In this document: positions 9,071-18,514 of the stretch, one piece after another | Layout of the letters: every line of letters starts with the position of its first letter | How positions within the stretch are numbered: the first letter of the stretch is position 1 | Source of the DNA: Endomicrobiaceae bacterium | GTDB taxonomy: Bacteria > Elusimicrobiota > Endomicrobiia > Endomicrobiales > Endomicrobiaceae | Assembly: GCA_028711215.1 (NCBI GenBank) | Contig: JAQTSO010000004.1 | Coordinates: forward strand, 16,333 to 80,332 | Length of the DNA: 64,000 bases | Direction of reading: 5' to 3' | Position numbers and translations under genes: made by a program | The notes under the pieces: generated by a model | Databases searched by the model: none | The model's input: only the letters and a program-made list of their open reading frames with translations | Told to the model about the DNA's origin: nothing

Positions 9071-9111
9071 AAATAAAAAACTTGTTAAAACGCAAAAATA
9101 TCCAAAATAAA

Positions 9112-9147
9112 AAAAAGCCTCTCTGTATTTCAGAGAGGCTTTTTTTA
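9112..9147. terminator. Bidirectional terminator between yajQ and rpsI
   Basis: A 9-bp perfect stem (9117-9125 with 9131-9139, GCCTCTCTG/CAGAGAGGC) with loop TATTT has an A-run before it and a T-run after it. It serves both convergent operons. Confidence 0.92.
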
Positions 9148-9156
9148 TATATAAGA

Positions 9157-9552
9157 TTAACGTTTTGAAAATTGGAATCTTTTTCTTGCTTTTGGTCTTC
9201 CCGGTTTCTTTCTTTCAACCATTCTTGAATCTCTGGTTAATAAACCTTCTTTTTTTAAGGTTTCTTTTAATGTAGGATCCAACTCTAAAATTGTTCTTGC
9301 TATACTATGGCTTACAGCTCCTGCTTGACCTGTAATTCCGCCGCCATTAACATTTATATAATAGTCAAAATCTTTCATTCCCGGCCAAAATTCAAAAGGT
9401 TTCAGTGCAATTTTCTTATGTCTTTCCAAACCTGAAAAGTATTCATCAATACTTTTATCGTTTACAACAATCTTTCCGCTACCCTTAGACGCCATAACTC
9501 TTGCCACAGCATTTTTTCTTCTTCCGACTGTTAAATAACCTGCATTACTCAT
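9157..9552 (-). CDS. rpsI: 30S ribosomal protein S9
   Basis: A ribosomal protein of the small-subunit head whose basic C-terminal tail reaches the P-site tRNA. The 131-residue sequence has GRRKNAVARV at the N-terminus, the YYINVNGGGITGQAGAVSHS core, and the invariant GRPKARKRFQFSKR tail ending in KR. It is the second gene of the rplM-rpsI operon, 20 bp after rplM, with an A/G-rich ribosome-binding site upstream. Confidence 0.98.
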   Translation of the reverse strand: MSNAGYLTVGRRKNAVARVMASKGSGKIVVNDKSIDEYFSGLERHKKIALKPFEFWPGMKDFDYYINVNGGGITGQAGAVSHSIARTILELDPTLKETLKKEGLLTRDSRMVERKKPGRPKARKRFQFSKR

Positions 9553-9572
9553 CTTTTATATCTCCTAATTAA

Positions 9573-9998
9573 CTATTTTTCAATTTGTGATTGATGTGTG
9601 TGTTCCGCACCTTTAAACAATTTCATACGCGTCATTTGTTTGTCAGCCAATTTGTTTTTTGGTAACATACCTTTTACGGCAATACGAAATGCCTTATCAG
9701 GATTTTCTACCATCAATTTTGAATAAGGAACCAATTTTCCGCCGCCGGGATATCCGGAATACGAAAAAGCTGTCTTTTGTTCCAATTTCTTTCCTGTCAA
9801 AACTAATTTTGAAATATTTGTTAAAACAACAAAATCACCACAATCTACGCTGGAAGCATAAATTGCTTTTCTCTTGCCTGTTAACAATGTTGAAACTCTG
9901 ACTGCCAATCTGCCTAAAACCTGACCTTCTGCATCTATAAAATGCCATTTTCTCTTTATTTCTTCCGCTTTTGGAAGATAACTCTTACCATTCTTCAT
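9573..9998 (-). CDS. rplM: 50S ribosomal protein L13
   Basis: An early-assembly 23S rRNA-binding protein of the large subunit. The 141-residue product shows the family hallmarks WHFIDAEGQVLGRLAVRVST, the GDFVVLTNISKLVLTGKK segment and the AVKGMLPKNKL motif. It starts at the ATG preceded by AAAGGTGG and is transcribed from a near-consensus promoter at 10034-10062. The rplM-rpsI order is the conserved bacterial arrangement. Confidence 0.98.
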   Translation of the reverse strand: MKNGKSYLPKAEEIKRKWHFIDAEGQVLGRLAVRVSTLLTGKRKAIYASSVDCGDFVVLTNISKLVLTGKKLEQKTAFSYSGYPGGGKLVPYSKLMVENPDKAFRIAVKGMLPKNKLADKQMTRMKLFKGAEHTHQSQIEK

Positions 9999-10033
9999 TT
10001 TATGAAAACCACCTTTAATATATTGAGTTTATG

Positions 10034-10062
10034 ATTATATATTTATTTACTAAATAAGTCAA
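10034..10062 (-). promoter_or_regulatory. Promoter of rplM-rpsI
   Basis: On the minus strand the site is TTGACT, 17 bases, TATAAT: a perfect -10 and a five-of-six -35. It starts only 8 bp beyond the ahcY stop codon and predicts a leader of about 29 nt, so the ribosomal operon has its own strong start even though metK-ahcY runs into it. Confidence 0.8.
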
Positions 10063-10069
10063 ACGTATT

Positions 10070-11332
<1,263 letters not shown>

Positions 11333-12511
11333 TTATCCTTTTTTTAATTTTGATATTTCTTTTTTAAGTTCTGCAACTTTATTTGTTTTTTCCCATTTAA
11401 ATTCATTTCTGCCAAAATGTCCGTAAGATGCCGTCTTTGCAAATATAGGCTTTCTCAAATCTAAATATTTTATTATACCCTGAGGAGTTAAAGGAAATAA
11501 TTTTCTTACTATCGGCACCAACAAATCTCCTGTAACTTTACCTGAATGATGTGTATCAACCATTATTGAAACAGGCTCTGCAACACCTATTGCATAGGCC
11601 AATTGAACTGTACATTTGTCAGCAATACCGGTTGCTACTATATTTTTAGCAATATGTCTTGCCATGTAACATGCGCTTCTGTCAACTTTTGTAGAATCTT
11701 TCCCTGAAAATGCTCCGCCTCCATGGGCTGCCATTCCACCGTAAGTATCAACGATTATTTTTCTTCCGGTAAGTCCCGTATCACCCAATGGACCTCCGAC
11801 CACAAACTTCCCCGTAGGATTAATATGAATTTTTGTATCTTTATCAATCCATTTACCAACAATCGGTTTTATAACTTTATCAAAAATTTCCTTTCTTGAT
11901 TTTTCTGTTATTTGCTTGCCTGTTTTGTCCAAAATATCCTTTGTATGTTGTGATGATATAACAACAGTTGAAACTCTGTATGGTTTCCAATTTCTATATT
12001 CAACTGTTACCTGAGATTTGCCATCAGGTCCTAGATATTTTAAAATTTTCTTCTTTCTTACTTCCGTAAGTTTCATTGCCAATTTATGGGCAAGCACTAT
12101 TGGAAGCGGCATAAGTTCAGGAGTTTCTTTACAAGCAAAACCTATCATCAACCCTTGATCGCCCGCCCCACCGATATCAACACCCTGTGCAATATCAGGA
12201 GACTGAGTATTCATAACATCCATTATCTTGCACGTATTAATATCAAAACCGTATTTAGGATCAACATATCCAATATTTGTTACAGCTTTTTTTATGACTC
12301 TCATTCTATCTATTTTAGCCGTTGTCGTAATCTCACCGCCAACAATTAAGAGTCCGTTTGAAGCAAACGTTTCACATGCTACTCTTGCTTTTGGATCTTT
12401 TGCAAGCACCGCATCCAATATACTGTCTGAAACAACATCACACAATTTATCAGGATGTCCTTCTGTTACTGATTCTGATGTAAATAACCAACCACCTAAA
12501 TTTTTACTCAT
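11333..12511 (-). CDS. metK: S-adenosylmethionine synthetase
   Basis: Forms S-adenosylmethionine from methionine and ATP. The 392 residues include the signature motifs [19 protein letters not shown] near the N-terminus, [15 protein letters not shown], and the phosphate-binding [19 protein letters not shown], in normal order. A short Lys/Glu-rich helix closes the protein. GGGGAAAAGG precedes the ATG. The nearest strong promoter (12781-12809) would give a leader of about 265 nt. I looked there for the known SAM-riboswitch cores and did not find them. Confidence 0.97.
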   Translation of the reverse strand: MSKNLGGWLFTSESVTEGHPDKLCDVVSDSILDAVLAKDPKARVACETFASNGLLIVGGEITTTAKIDRMRVIKKAVTNIGYVDPKYGFDINTCKIMDVMNTQSPDIAQGVDIGGAGDQGLMIGFACKETPELMPLPIVLAHKLAMKLTEVRKKKILKYLGPDGKSQVTVEYRNWKPYRVSTVVISSQHTKDILDKTGKQITEKSRKEIFDKVIKPIVGKWIDKDTKIHINPTGKFVVGGPLGDTGLTGRKIIVDTYGGMAAHGGGAFSGKDSTKVDRSACYMARHIAKNIVATGIADKCTVQLAYAIGVAEPVSIMVDTHHSGKVTGDLLVPIVRKLFPLTPQGIIKYLDLRKPIFAKTASYGHFGRNEFKWEKTNKVAELKKEISKLKKG

Positions 12512-12780
12512 CCTTTTCCCCTTTTTATTTTATATTATATTAATAAATAACAAGTCATTATAAACCGACAGTTTGTTCGGTACTTCTGTTCCTATTAAAC
12601 TCAAAAACAATCTCATTTCTTTGCCAACATTTACATTTTACCGTATAACCGGATTTTTAGTTAAACTAAATACATTATTCATTATTACAGATGAAGCCTT
12701 ACATTTTTTAATTATCAACTGTATGATCTATTTACCAACAAAATCATCGGTTTAGGCATTCATAAGTAAACCAAGCCGTT

Positions 12781-12809
12781 ATTATAAATTATTTAGTTGC
12801 TTTTTTCAA
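12781..12809 (-). promoter_or_regulatory. Promoter for metK-ahcY
   Basis: On the minus strand the site is TTGAAA, 17 bases, TATAAT: a perfect -10 and a five-of-six -35. It lies 270 bp upstream of the metK start, which would leave an unusually long leader for this genome. Confidence 0.6.
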
Positions 12810-12863
12810 TACAATTGATATTTGAACAAAATAACTTGCTAATAAAAAAATCAACACCAATTT

Positions 12864-12892
12864 TTGACATAAAAACGCCAATTGTGTAGAAT
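12864..12892 (+). promoter_or_regulatory. Promoter of the radical-SAM/flavodoxin cluster
   Basis: TTGACA, 17 bases, TAGAAT: a perfect -35, a five-of-six -10 and ideal spacing. Predicted transcription starts about 69 nt before the ATG at 12968. The same TTGACA-N17-TAGAAT pattern recurs before the atp operon and thrC. Confidence 0.8.
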
Positions 12893-12967
12893 CTTATTTG
12901 TTAATTGTAGAGTATTACTTAAAAACTGATTGTAAAACTACTTAAAAGTCAAATCTTTAAATTAATA

Positions 12968-14836
12968 ATGGGTTACATAATGGACAATCTAAAAGATACG
13001 TTTGAAAAAATCAGACAATTGAATATAACCGGTGAAAGTGAAGTAGCCTTCAAAATACTATCAGATTTAGCCGACAATAATTCTGGTCTGAAAAAAGATC
13101 CGATATTTATTCTTGAAATGGCTCAAACCTTATTGGGTATGTCAAAATTTAATGAAGCGCTTAAATGTTTTCAAAAAGTTTTAGATACGGAAAGTAATAA
13201 TATATATGCAAAAAAAGGAATACTTAAAAGCACCCATAAGCTTAATCAACCGATACAACTTGAATTTTTAAAAGAAATTTTCGAATTAGACAAAGATGAT
13301 GTGGATATAAAAAATATATTATCAGATTTATTGATAAAAAACAGACAATCCAATGCTTCAAATAATCCGATTTATTGTCTAAAAAACAGTCAGTTAATTG
13401 ATAAAGAACAAATTATATCCGCAATAAATTATATATTAAATAGCAGTGCTGTTTTGAATAAAGAGATTGTATTATTTGACGCCTTTATCCACATAATAAC
13501 TAATAATAAAATATTATACCCTGACACCAATCTAACCGAAATAATAGATATAATTTTATCATACATTCATATTTTTGATTACGATAGAGAAACTGAACTT
13601 AAAAAAAACATATTTAAATACTACAAAATATATAAATCTGATTATGAAACTCTTAAATATTTACTAAAAATAGTAAAAACAGATAATTTAGATGATATAT
13701 TTTTTGAAATATTATCCGTAACTTTAAAAGAAAGCAATTTGAAAAGCAATGAAAAAGATAAAATAATTTACAGATTGAATGTGTTGAGAAAAAAAAGCCA
13801 AAATTTAAAATTTAAAAATATTCTTCTAAATGAAATAGAAATATTACAAAAAAAAACATTGTTAAAATCAAAACCCCGAAAAATCCATGTTTTATTAACA
13901 ACTGCATGTAATTTAAAATGTATTATGTGTTACATACCGAAAAAAAGTTCAGCATACGAAATTAACCGGCAGTTTATAGACTTTATTGTAGATACTATTC
14001 CCTATTTAGAAAACATTACATGGCAGGGTGGCGAGGTGTTTTTACATAATAAGTTTCAAGATTTGTTTGAATTAGCAGGAAAACACAATGTCAAGCAAAA
14101 TATTATTACAAGCGGATTATTGTTAAATCAAAAAATCATTGATTCTGTTATGAAATATAATACTGAATTGACAATATCAATAGACTCTGTTGACAAACAG
14201 ACATATGAGAAAATCAGATGCGGAGCAAATTTCAAACAACTTTTAAAAAATTTAGAAATCATAAAAAAATATAAAAATAAAAAATATTTTAATTACAACA
14301 TGACATCTGTCATAATGTCTCTGAATTATAATCAATTAGATAGTTTAGTTGATTTTGCAATATCACACGGGTTTAATTTAGTAAGCTTTCAAAAGGTTAT
14401 CTGTAATCACGACAATAAGTTTTTATCACTAACAAAAGAACAGGAAAAAGAAGTCTTTAAAAATATCAACAAATTAAAAAGAAAATATGAAAATGTAATA
14501 AAAATACAAACCGATATTTCTGTTGATGAACAAAATTCTTCATGTGAATTGCCTGAGATTCAAAATAACGAGGTTCCAAAAGAAAATAAAAACAATGATG
14601 ACACCTTATTTTGTTTTGCCCCATGGACTCAGATTTTTTTTGATTTTGATAACGTTGTAAAAATTGATTGTAATTCAATCCCATTGATGCTCGCAAGTAA
14701 AGGCGGTATCTGGAATAATGAAAATATTGTAACATACAGAAAGTCAATTATTGATAAGAAATTTACTTATTGCAATCAGTTTTGTTATGACAATGCTGAC
14801 CACAGAACAAAAACAAAAAAACTCAGTGATATCTAA
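12968..14836 (+). CDS. TPR-radical SAM-SPASM-like protein
   Basis: A 622-residue fusion. The N-terminal half is helical with TPR-like repeats (clearest at residues 46-80, EALKCFQKVLDTE). The radical-SAM domain starts near residue 305 with the [4Fe-4S] motif Cys314-x3-Cys318-x2-Cys321 (ACNLKCIMCYIP), followed by a GG(E) motif in WQGGEVFLH. The C-terminus has a SPASM-like cluster: CFAPW near 549, IDC near 565, and Cys602-x3-Cys606, suggesting an auxiliary Fe-S site. Family members modify peptides, proteins or sugars by radical chemistry; the substrate here is unknown. The next gene encodes a flavodoxin, a plausible electron source except that it appears exported. A second ATG at 12980 is a possible start. 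Confidence 0.82.
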   Translation: MGYIMDNLKDTFEKIRQLNITGESEVAFKILSDLADNNSGLKKDPIFILEMAQTLLGMSKFNEALKCFQKVLDTESNNIYAKKGILKSTHKLNQPIQLEFLKEIFELDKDDVDIKNILSDLLIKNRQSNASNNPIYCLKNSQLIDKEQIISAINYILNSSAVLNKEIVLFDAFIHIITNNKILYPDTNLTEIIDIILSYIHIFDYDRETELKKNIFKYYKIYKSDYETLKYLLKIVKTDNLDDIFFEILSVTLKESNLKSNEKDKIIYRLNVLRKKSQNLKFKNILLNEIEILQKKTLLKSKPRKIHVLLTTACNLKCIMCYIPKKSSAYEINRQFIDFIVDTIPYLENITWQGGEVFLHNKFQDLFELAGKHNVKQNIITSGLLLNQKIIDSVMKYNTELTISIDSVDKQTYEKIRCGANFKQLLKNLEIIKKYKNKKYFNYNMTSVIMSLNYNQLDSLVDFAISHGFNLVSFQKVICNHDNKFLSLTKEQEKEVFKNINKLKRKYENVIKIQTDISVDEQNSSCELPEIQNNEVPKENKNNDDTLFCFAPWTQIFFDFDNVVKIDCNSIPLMLASKGGIWNNENIVTYRKSIIDKKFTYCNQFCYDNADHRTKTKKLSDI

Positions 14837-14862
14837 ATGTTGATACACAATAGGAGGTACAA

Positions 14863-15477
14863 ATGTTTAAATATTTGTTTTTAACAATTTCAGTTGTATT
14901 GTTGGTTTCCGTATTTTTTATTGTTTTTTCGTACAGTGCAGAAAGTACAGATTCTCAATCAACCACTAATAATCAGAAAATCAACAACAACTTAGGCAAA
15001 GTTTTGATAATTTATTATTCTCTGAGTGGCAATACCCGTGAAATAGCTATGAAAATTAAAGAAAAAACAAATGCTGATATATATGAAATTAAAACAGAAA
15101 ACGAATATCCAGGGTCTCCAATGATATATATAACTGCAAAAAAACAAATGAATCCAAAAAATTATCCTAAATTAAAAAATGATAATACTATGCCGGATAT
15201 TAATCAATATGATTTAATTTTTGTTGGCGGTCCCGTTTGGTGGTATACTGTTCCGGCCCCTCTTCTTTCTTTTTTATCCCAATTTGATTTTAAAGGTAAA
15301 ACCGTTGTTTCTTTTGCAACGCACGGTGGAAATTACGGCAAATATTTTGAAGACTTTGAAACTAAAATAAAAAATGCAAAGGTTATACGAGGCAAAGAAT
15401 TTAAAAAAGTTTTAAAAACAGACAGAAATATTCTTGATAATAAAATATTGGATTGGCTAATAAATTTAAATATATAA
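14863..15477 (+). CDS. Exported or membrane-anchored flavodoxin
   Basis: A 204-residue protein in which a hydrophobic signal segment (residues 3-25) and a Ser/Thr/Asn-rich linker precede a flavodoxin fold. The FMN phosphate loop is YYSLSGNTREIA near residues 51-62, and the GGPVWWYTVPAPL segment supplies the aromatic wall around the isoalloxazine ring; both are typical of the flavodoxin-4-like group. Classical flavodoxins are cytoplasmic, so a signal segment implies a periplasmic-facing redox protein. AGGAGGT lies just before the ATG, and the gene starts 26 bp after the radical-SAM gene. It may reduce an extracytoplasmic partner rather than the neighbouring enzyme. Confidence 0.82.
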   Translation: MFKYLFLTISVVLLVSVFFIVFSYSAESTDSQSTTNNQKINNNLGKVLIIYYSLSGNTREIAMKIKEKTNADIYEIKTENEYPGSPMIYITAKKQMNPKNYPKLKNDNTMPDINQYDLIFVGGPVWWYTVPAPLLSFLSQFDFKGKTVVSFATHGGNYGKYFEDFETKIKNAKVIRGKEFKKVLKTDRNILDNKILDWLINLNI

Positions 15478-15545
15478 ATAGAAATTATTATGATCAAAAA
15501 TCAATATATCTGGTATGACACTAATAATAAATTGAGTTATCCAAA

Positions 15546-17099
15546 ATGTTAAAAAAAATTAATCTGAATAAATTTTATATATTATTGTCCATATTATCTA
15601 TACTTTATTTGGCAGGTAATATTATCTGGTATTTGAAAAATACTCCGGTTCTTATAACAGAGCTTGATTCGTCAATTCATTTCATGGACGTTTTTTACAA
15701 TCTTCCGGCATATCATGCCCCTCTCATAACATTTATATTAAAAATTTCATTTTCCATTTTCGGAAAAACTCATTTCGATCTTATAATAATATTGCTGAAT
15801 TACATGTTTTTTATCGGATCTCTTGCACTTGTATTTAAAATTACAAAAACACTTAAAGATGAAAACAGCGGTTATGTCGCAATGATTTTATTTTCTCTGA
15901 CTCCCATAATATATGTGATGAGCAGAACTTACGGGATTAACGATTATCATCTTATATTCCCGGCAACGTTAAGCATATATACACTGATAAAATCCGATTT
16001 TTTCAGAAATTCAAAATGGTCTTTTTTATACGGTATTTCAACAGCTTTTGGCATGATGGTCAAAGAATCTTTTATAATTTTTTTCACCGGCGCACTACTT
16101 TTAGTCTTTATAAAAATCTTATTTCTTAAAGAACCAAACAAAAAAAAGATTTTTTTAAATATATTATTTGTATCTTTAACCGTTTTAATTTTAATTTCTT
16201 TTCATTATGCAAATCCTGAAACAATAAAAAGCAGAATTCTTACACGCCCTTTTATGGGCATTAACAACATATTTGAAGTTAATTTTGATTTTGAAAAAAT
16301 AAAAGTATTTACTTTAGGACTTTACGAAGAAATGCTTTCTCTGCCGCTGTTCATTTTATTTATGACCGCTTTATTTTTTTACATAAAAAACTATGAAAAC
16401 AAAAATAAATATATCCTTTTAATGTATTTTCTGTTCCCTTGGACAATACTTATGATTATCCCATGCAACAAAATAGTCGTGTACGGTGCTGCTTTCATAC
16501 CGGCAGTATCAATAATAACAGCAATAGGGCTTGATTTTCTGCAACCAAAAATAAAAAAAATCTTATTTCTCACGGCTGTAAGCATATGCCTGCTTCAATA
16601 CATGAATTTTTCATACGGAATAAATCTCGGACTTGACAAACATCTTTTTAAATACATGAACCGTGATTTTTTTATTTATAACACTAACCATCCTACTCTG
16701 TTTTACATACCGGAACTTTCCGATAACTATATATTAAAAATAAATGAAACGGGAGAAATAGGTCCGGTTTACGACATAAAAAACTGTGAGAATCTCTTTA
16801 ACCATTTTAAAAAAGATAATATTAAAAACGGAAAAATTTTCACTAAAAATAAAATAATATTCTTTACTTTAAAAACTTTTGTAAAAGCAAAAAACATCAA
16901 AAATCTTATTCCTGCTCTTTTTGAATACTTTAGCATTCATCCGGAAACAGATGCACTTGTTTTGATAGGAGAAAATAACGACCTTTTTGAAGCAATCATT
17001 ACTAAAGAAAATATTTTTAAAAAATCAGAAGAATTCTATCTTGACAGTCAGTTCAAAGATGATAATAAAGTAACCGTATACAAACTCATTTCCCGTTAA
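15546..17099 (+). CDS. GT-C-like multipass membrane protein (putative glycosyltransferase)
   Basis: A 517-residue integral membrane protein with about nine to eleven hydrophobic helices in its first 370 residues and a soluble, mixed alpha/beta C-terminal part. An acidic motif in the first extracytoplasmic loop (ELDSSIHFMD near residues 38-47) and the YHAPLITFILK segment resemble the PMT/ArnT/GT39 layout, in which such acidic residues hold the metal and lipid-linked sugar. I infer a dolichol/undecaprenyl-phosphate-sugar transferase, but the motif match is loose. No good ribosome-binding site precedes the ATG. It closes the cluster that starts with the radical-SAM gene. Confidence 0.6.
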   Translation: MLKKINLNKFYILLSILSILYLAGNIIWYLKNTPVLITELDSSIHFMDVFYNLPAYHAPLITFILKISFSIFGKTHFDLIIILLNYMFFIGSLALVFKITKTLKDENSGYVAMILFSLTPIIYVMSRTYGINDYHLIFPATLSIYTLIKSDFFRNSKWSFLYGISTAFGMMVKESFIIFFTGALLLVFIKILFLKEPNKKKIFLNILFVSLTVLILISFHYANPETIKSRILTRPFMGINNIFEVNFDFEKIKVFTLGLYEEMLSLPLFILFMTALFFYIKNYENKNKYILLMYFLFPWTILMIIPCNKIVVYGAAFIPAVSIITAIGLDFLQPKIKKILFLTAVSICLLQYMNFSYGINLGLDKHLFKYMNRDFFIYNTNHPTLFYIPELSDNYILKINETGEIGPVYDIKNCENLFNHFKKDNIKNGKIFTKNKIIFFTLKTFVKAKNIKNLIPALFEYFSIHPETDALVLIGENNDLFEAIITKENIFKKSEEFYLDSQFKDDNKVTVYKLISR

Positions 17100-17135
17100 A
17101 ATTGTAAAAATATTGCAAAAATCATCCTAAAACCA

Positions 17136-17164
17136 TTGATATAAATCTTTTTTTGTGTTAAAAT
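17136..17164 (+). promoter_or_regulatory. Promoter of the M23 peptidase/bactofilin genes
   Basis: TTGATA, 17 bases, TAAAAT: one mismatch at each hexamer with ideal spacing. Transcription would start near 17171, only about five bases before the ATG at 17176, so the message is nearly leaderless or the true start is further in. Confidence 0.65.
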
Positions 17165-17175
17165 TTGTTGCATTT

Positions 17176-18111
17176 ATGAAAAAACATACCAAATCTATCA
17201 TAAGAGAATTAAAAAGAAAAATGACTGTTGTTTTCATTCACCATGGAAAGATTAAACCTATAAGATTGAATTTTTCTATGTTGTTTGTACTGATGCTGGT
17301 CTTTTCATGGACATGTCTTACACTTTGGGCAGGATTTATATCAGGAAGACATATAGACTATATTAAAATGAAAACCGACAATGAAATAATGAAAGTGCGC
17401 ATGTTGTTTTTTTCAGATGAAATAAAAAAATCAAAAGAAATACTTTCTCAAATAAAACAAAATGATGAGCAAATCAGATCGTTGCTTGCCATGAATTCAA
17501 AAAAAGTTATTATTGAAGAAGGCTTAGGCTACGGAGGTCCCACTCCTATAGAATCAAGTGCATTATCAACTATACTATCCGGTAATTTTAATAAATTTTC
17601 ATATCAAGATGTCATAAAACAGTCTTTTGGATTATTTGAGGACTATAAATTCACAATTAAAAGTTATTCCGAAGTAATGAACCATATAAACACTCAAAGA
17701 ATGAAATTCAGATATACACCTTCTATGTGGCCTTGTTCAGGAGTCATTTCATCACCTTACGGTTTTAGAATTCATCCAATTCTTGGATACAGATTTTTTC
17801 ACTCCGGAATAGATATAGCAAATGTTAAAGGAACTCCTATTCATTCAACGGCAGACGGAACAGTTATTTTGGCAGGTTGGAAAATCGGATATGGAAATGT
17901 AATCGTTATAGAACATAGCAATTATTACAGAACCGTATATGCTCATCTTTCTAAAATTTTAGTAAAAAAAGCCGAATCAATTCTTAAAGGTCAAGAAATA
18001 GCAAGAATGGGCAATACAGGAAGATCAACTGACGATCATTTGCATTATGAAGTCCATTACCGTAAAAAAACAGTAAATCCAATAAAATATTTGAGTAGTT
18101 ATTTAAAATAA
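17176..18111 (+). CDS. M23-family (LytM) peptidoglycan endopeptidase
   Basis: A membrane-anchored zinc metallopeptidase that cuts peptidoglycan cross-links on the periplasmic side. Of about 311 residues, one transmembrane segment (MLFVLMLVFSWTCLTLWAGF, near 35-54) is followed by a helical linker and a C-terminal LytM domain. The zinc ligands are visible as HSGIDIA (HxxxD) and HLHYE (HxH). An in-frame GTG at 17155 lies inside the promoter and is excluded. The start is the ATG at 17176, or possibly the one at 17221, because no Shine-Dalgarno sequence is seen. A bactofilin gene follows directly, the usual pairing for cell-shape peptidases. Confidence 0.88.
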   Translation: MKKHTKSIIRELKRKMTVVFIHHGKIKPIRLNFSMLFVLMLVFSWTCLTLWAGFISGRHIDYIKMKTDNEIMKVRMLFFSDEIKKSKEILSQIKQNDEQIRSLLAMNSKKVIIEEGLGYGGPTPIESSALSTILSGNFNKFSYQDVIKQSFGLFEDYKFTIKSYSEVMNHINTQRMKFRYTPSMWPCSGVISSPYGFRIHPILGYRFFHSGIDIANVKGTPIHSTADGTVILAGWKIGYGNVIVIEHSNYYRTVYAHLSKILVKKAESILKGQEIARMGNTGRSTDDHLHYEVHYRKKTVNPIKYLSSYLK

Positions 18112-18126
18112 AGGATGCATACAAAC

Positions 18127-18513
18127 ATGGCAAAAAAAACAAAAAAACAATTTGATACGATTGAAACATTTATAGGCCAGGATACTGCATTAAATGGCAA
18201 TCTTTCTACCGAAAAAATAATAAGAATTGACGGAAAAATGACAGGTAATATTGAAAAATCTGCGGGTGTAATTATTGGAGATTCGGCTTTTGTTAAAGGT
18301 GATATTAATTCTGGCTTTGTTGTTGTAAGCGGGTCTGTTGAAGGCAATATTATTGCAAATGAAAGTGTTGAATTGTTAAACAAATCAAAAATTATCGGAA
18401 ATATTCAAACAAAAATGATATCTGTAAGCGAAGGGGCAGTATTTGACGGTAGAAGTTTAATGTTAAACATTGATGAAAATAATATTATTGATAACCAAAA
18501 AGAGGACAATTAA
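18127..18513 (+). CDS. Bactofilin
   Basis: A polymer-forming bacterial cytoskeletal protein of 128 residues with a short disordered N-terminus, a bactofilin (DUF583) core of repeating hydrophobic/glycine beta-helix rungs (DGKMTGNIEKSAGVIIGDSA and VVVSGSVEGNIIANESVEL), and an acidic tail. AAAGG is placed about 12 bases upstream of this ATG; the in-frame ATG at 18115 touches the same AAAGG and is less likely. Bactofilins elsewhere recruit M23 peptidases such as LmdC or Csd1 to curve or shape the wall, matching the preceding gene. Confidence 0.9.
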   Translation: MAKKTKKQFDTIETFIGQDTALNGNLSTEKIIRIDGKMTGNIEKSAGVIIGDSAFVKGDINSGFVVVSGSVEGNIIANESVELLNKSKIIGNIQTKMISVSEGAVFDGRSLMLNIDENNIIDNQKEDN

Positions 18514-18514
18514 A

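Larger units (their letters stand above)
12512..12967. other. Divergent intergenic region between metK and the radical-SAM gene
   Basis: It contains two back-to-back promoters (minus strand at 12781-12809, plus strand at 12864-12892). The metK side is a long untranslated leader of about 265 nt with one short hairpin (CCGA/TCGG around 12565-12580) and no recognised riboswitch. A 60-codon reading frame at 12573 has no ribosome-binding site or family resemblance and was not called. Confidence 0.55.

Noticed and set aside
12573..12755. 60-codon plus-strand frame between metK and the radical-SAM gene
   Set aside because: It has no Shine-Dalgarno sequence, overlaps the metK leader and shows no protein-like pattern.
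12512..12780. Possible SAM or SAH riboswitch in the long metK leader
   Set aside because: I compared the leader with the SAM-I, SAM-II and SAH conserved cores and found no match; only a short CCGA/TCGG hairpin is present.
15490..15552. 20-codon frame between the flavodoxin and GT-C genes, ending in Cys, considered as a precursor peptide for the radical-SAM enzyme
   Set aside because: It lacks a ribosome-binding site, overlaps the next start codon and has no leader/core pattern; chance is the simpler reading.
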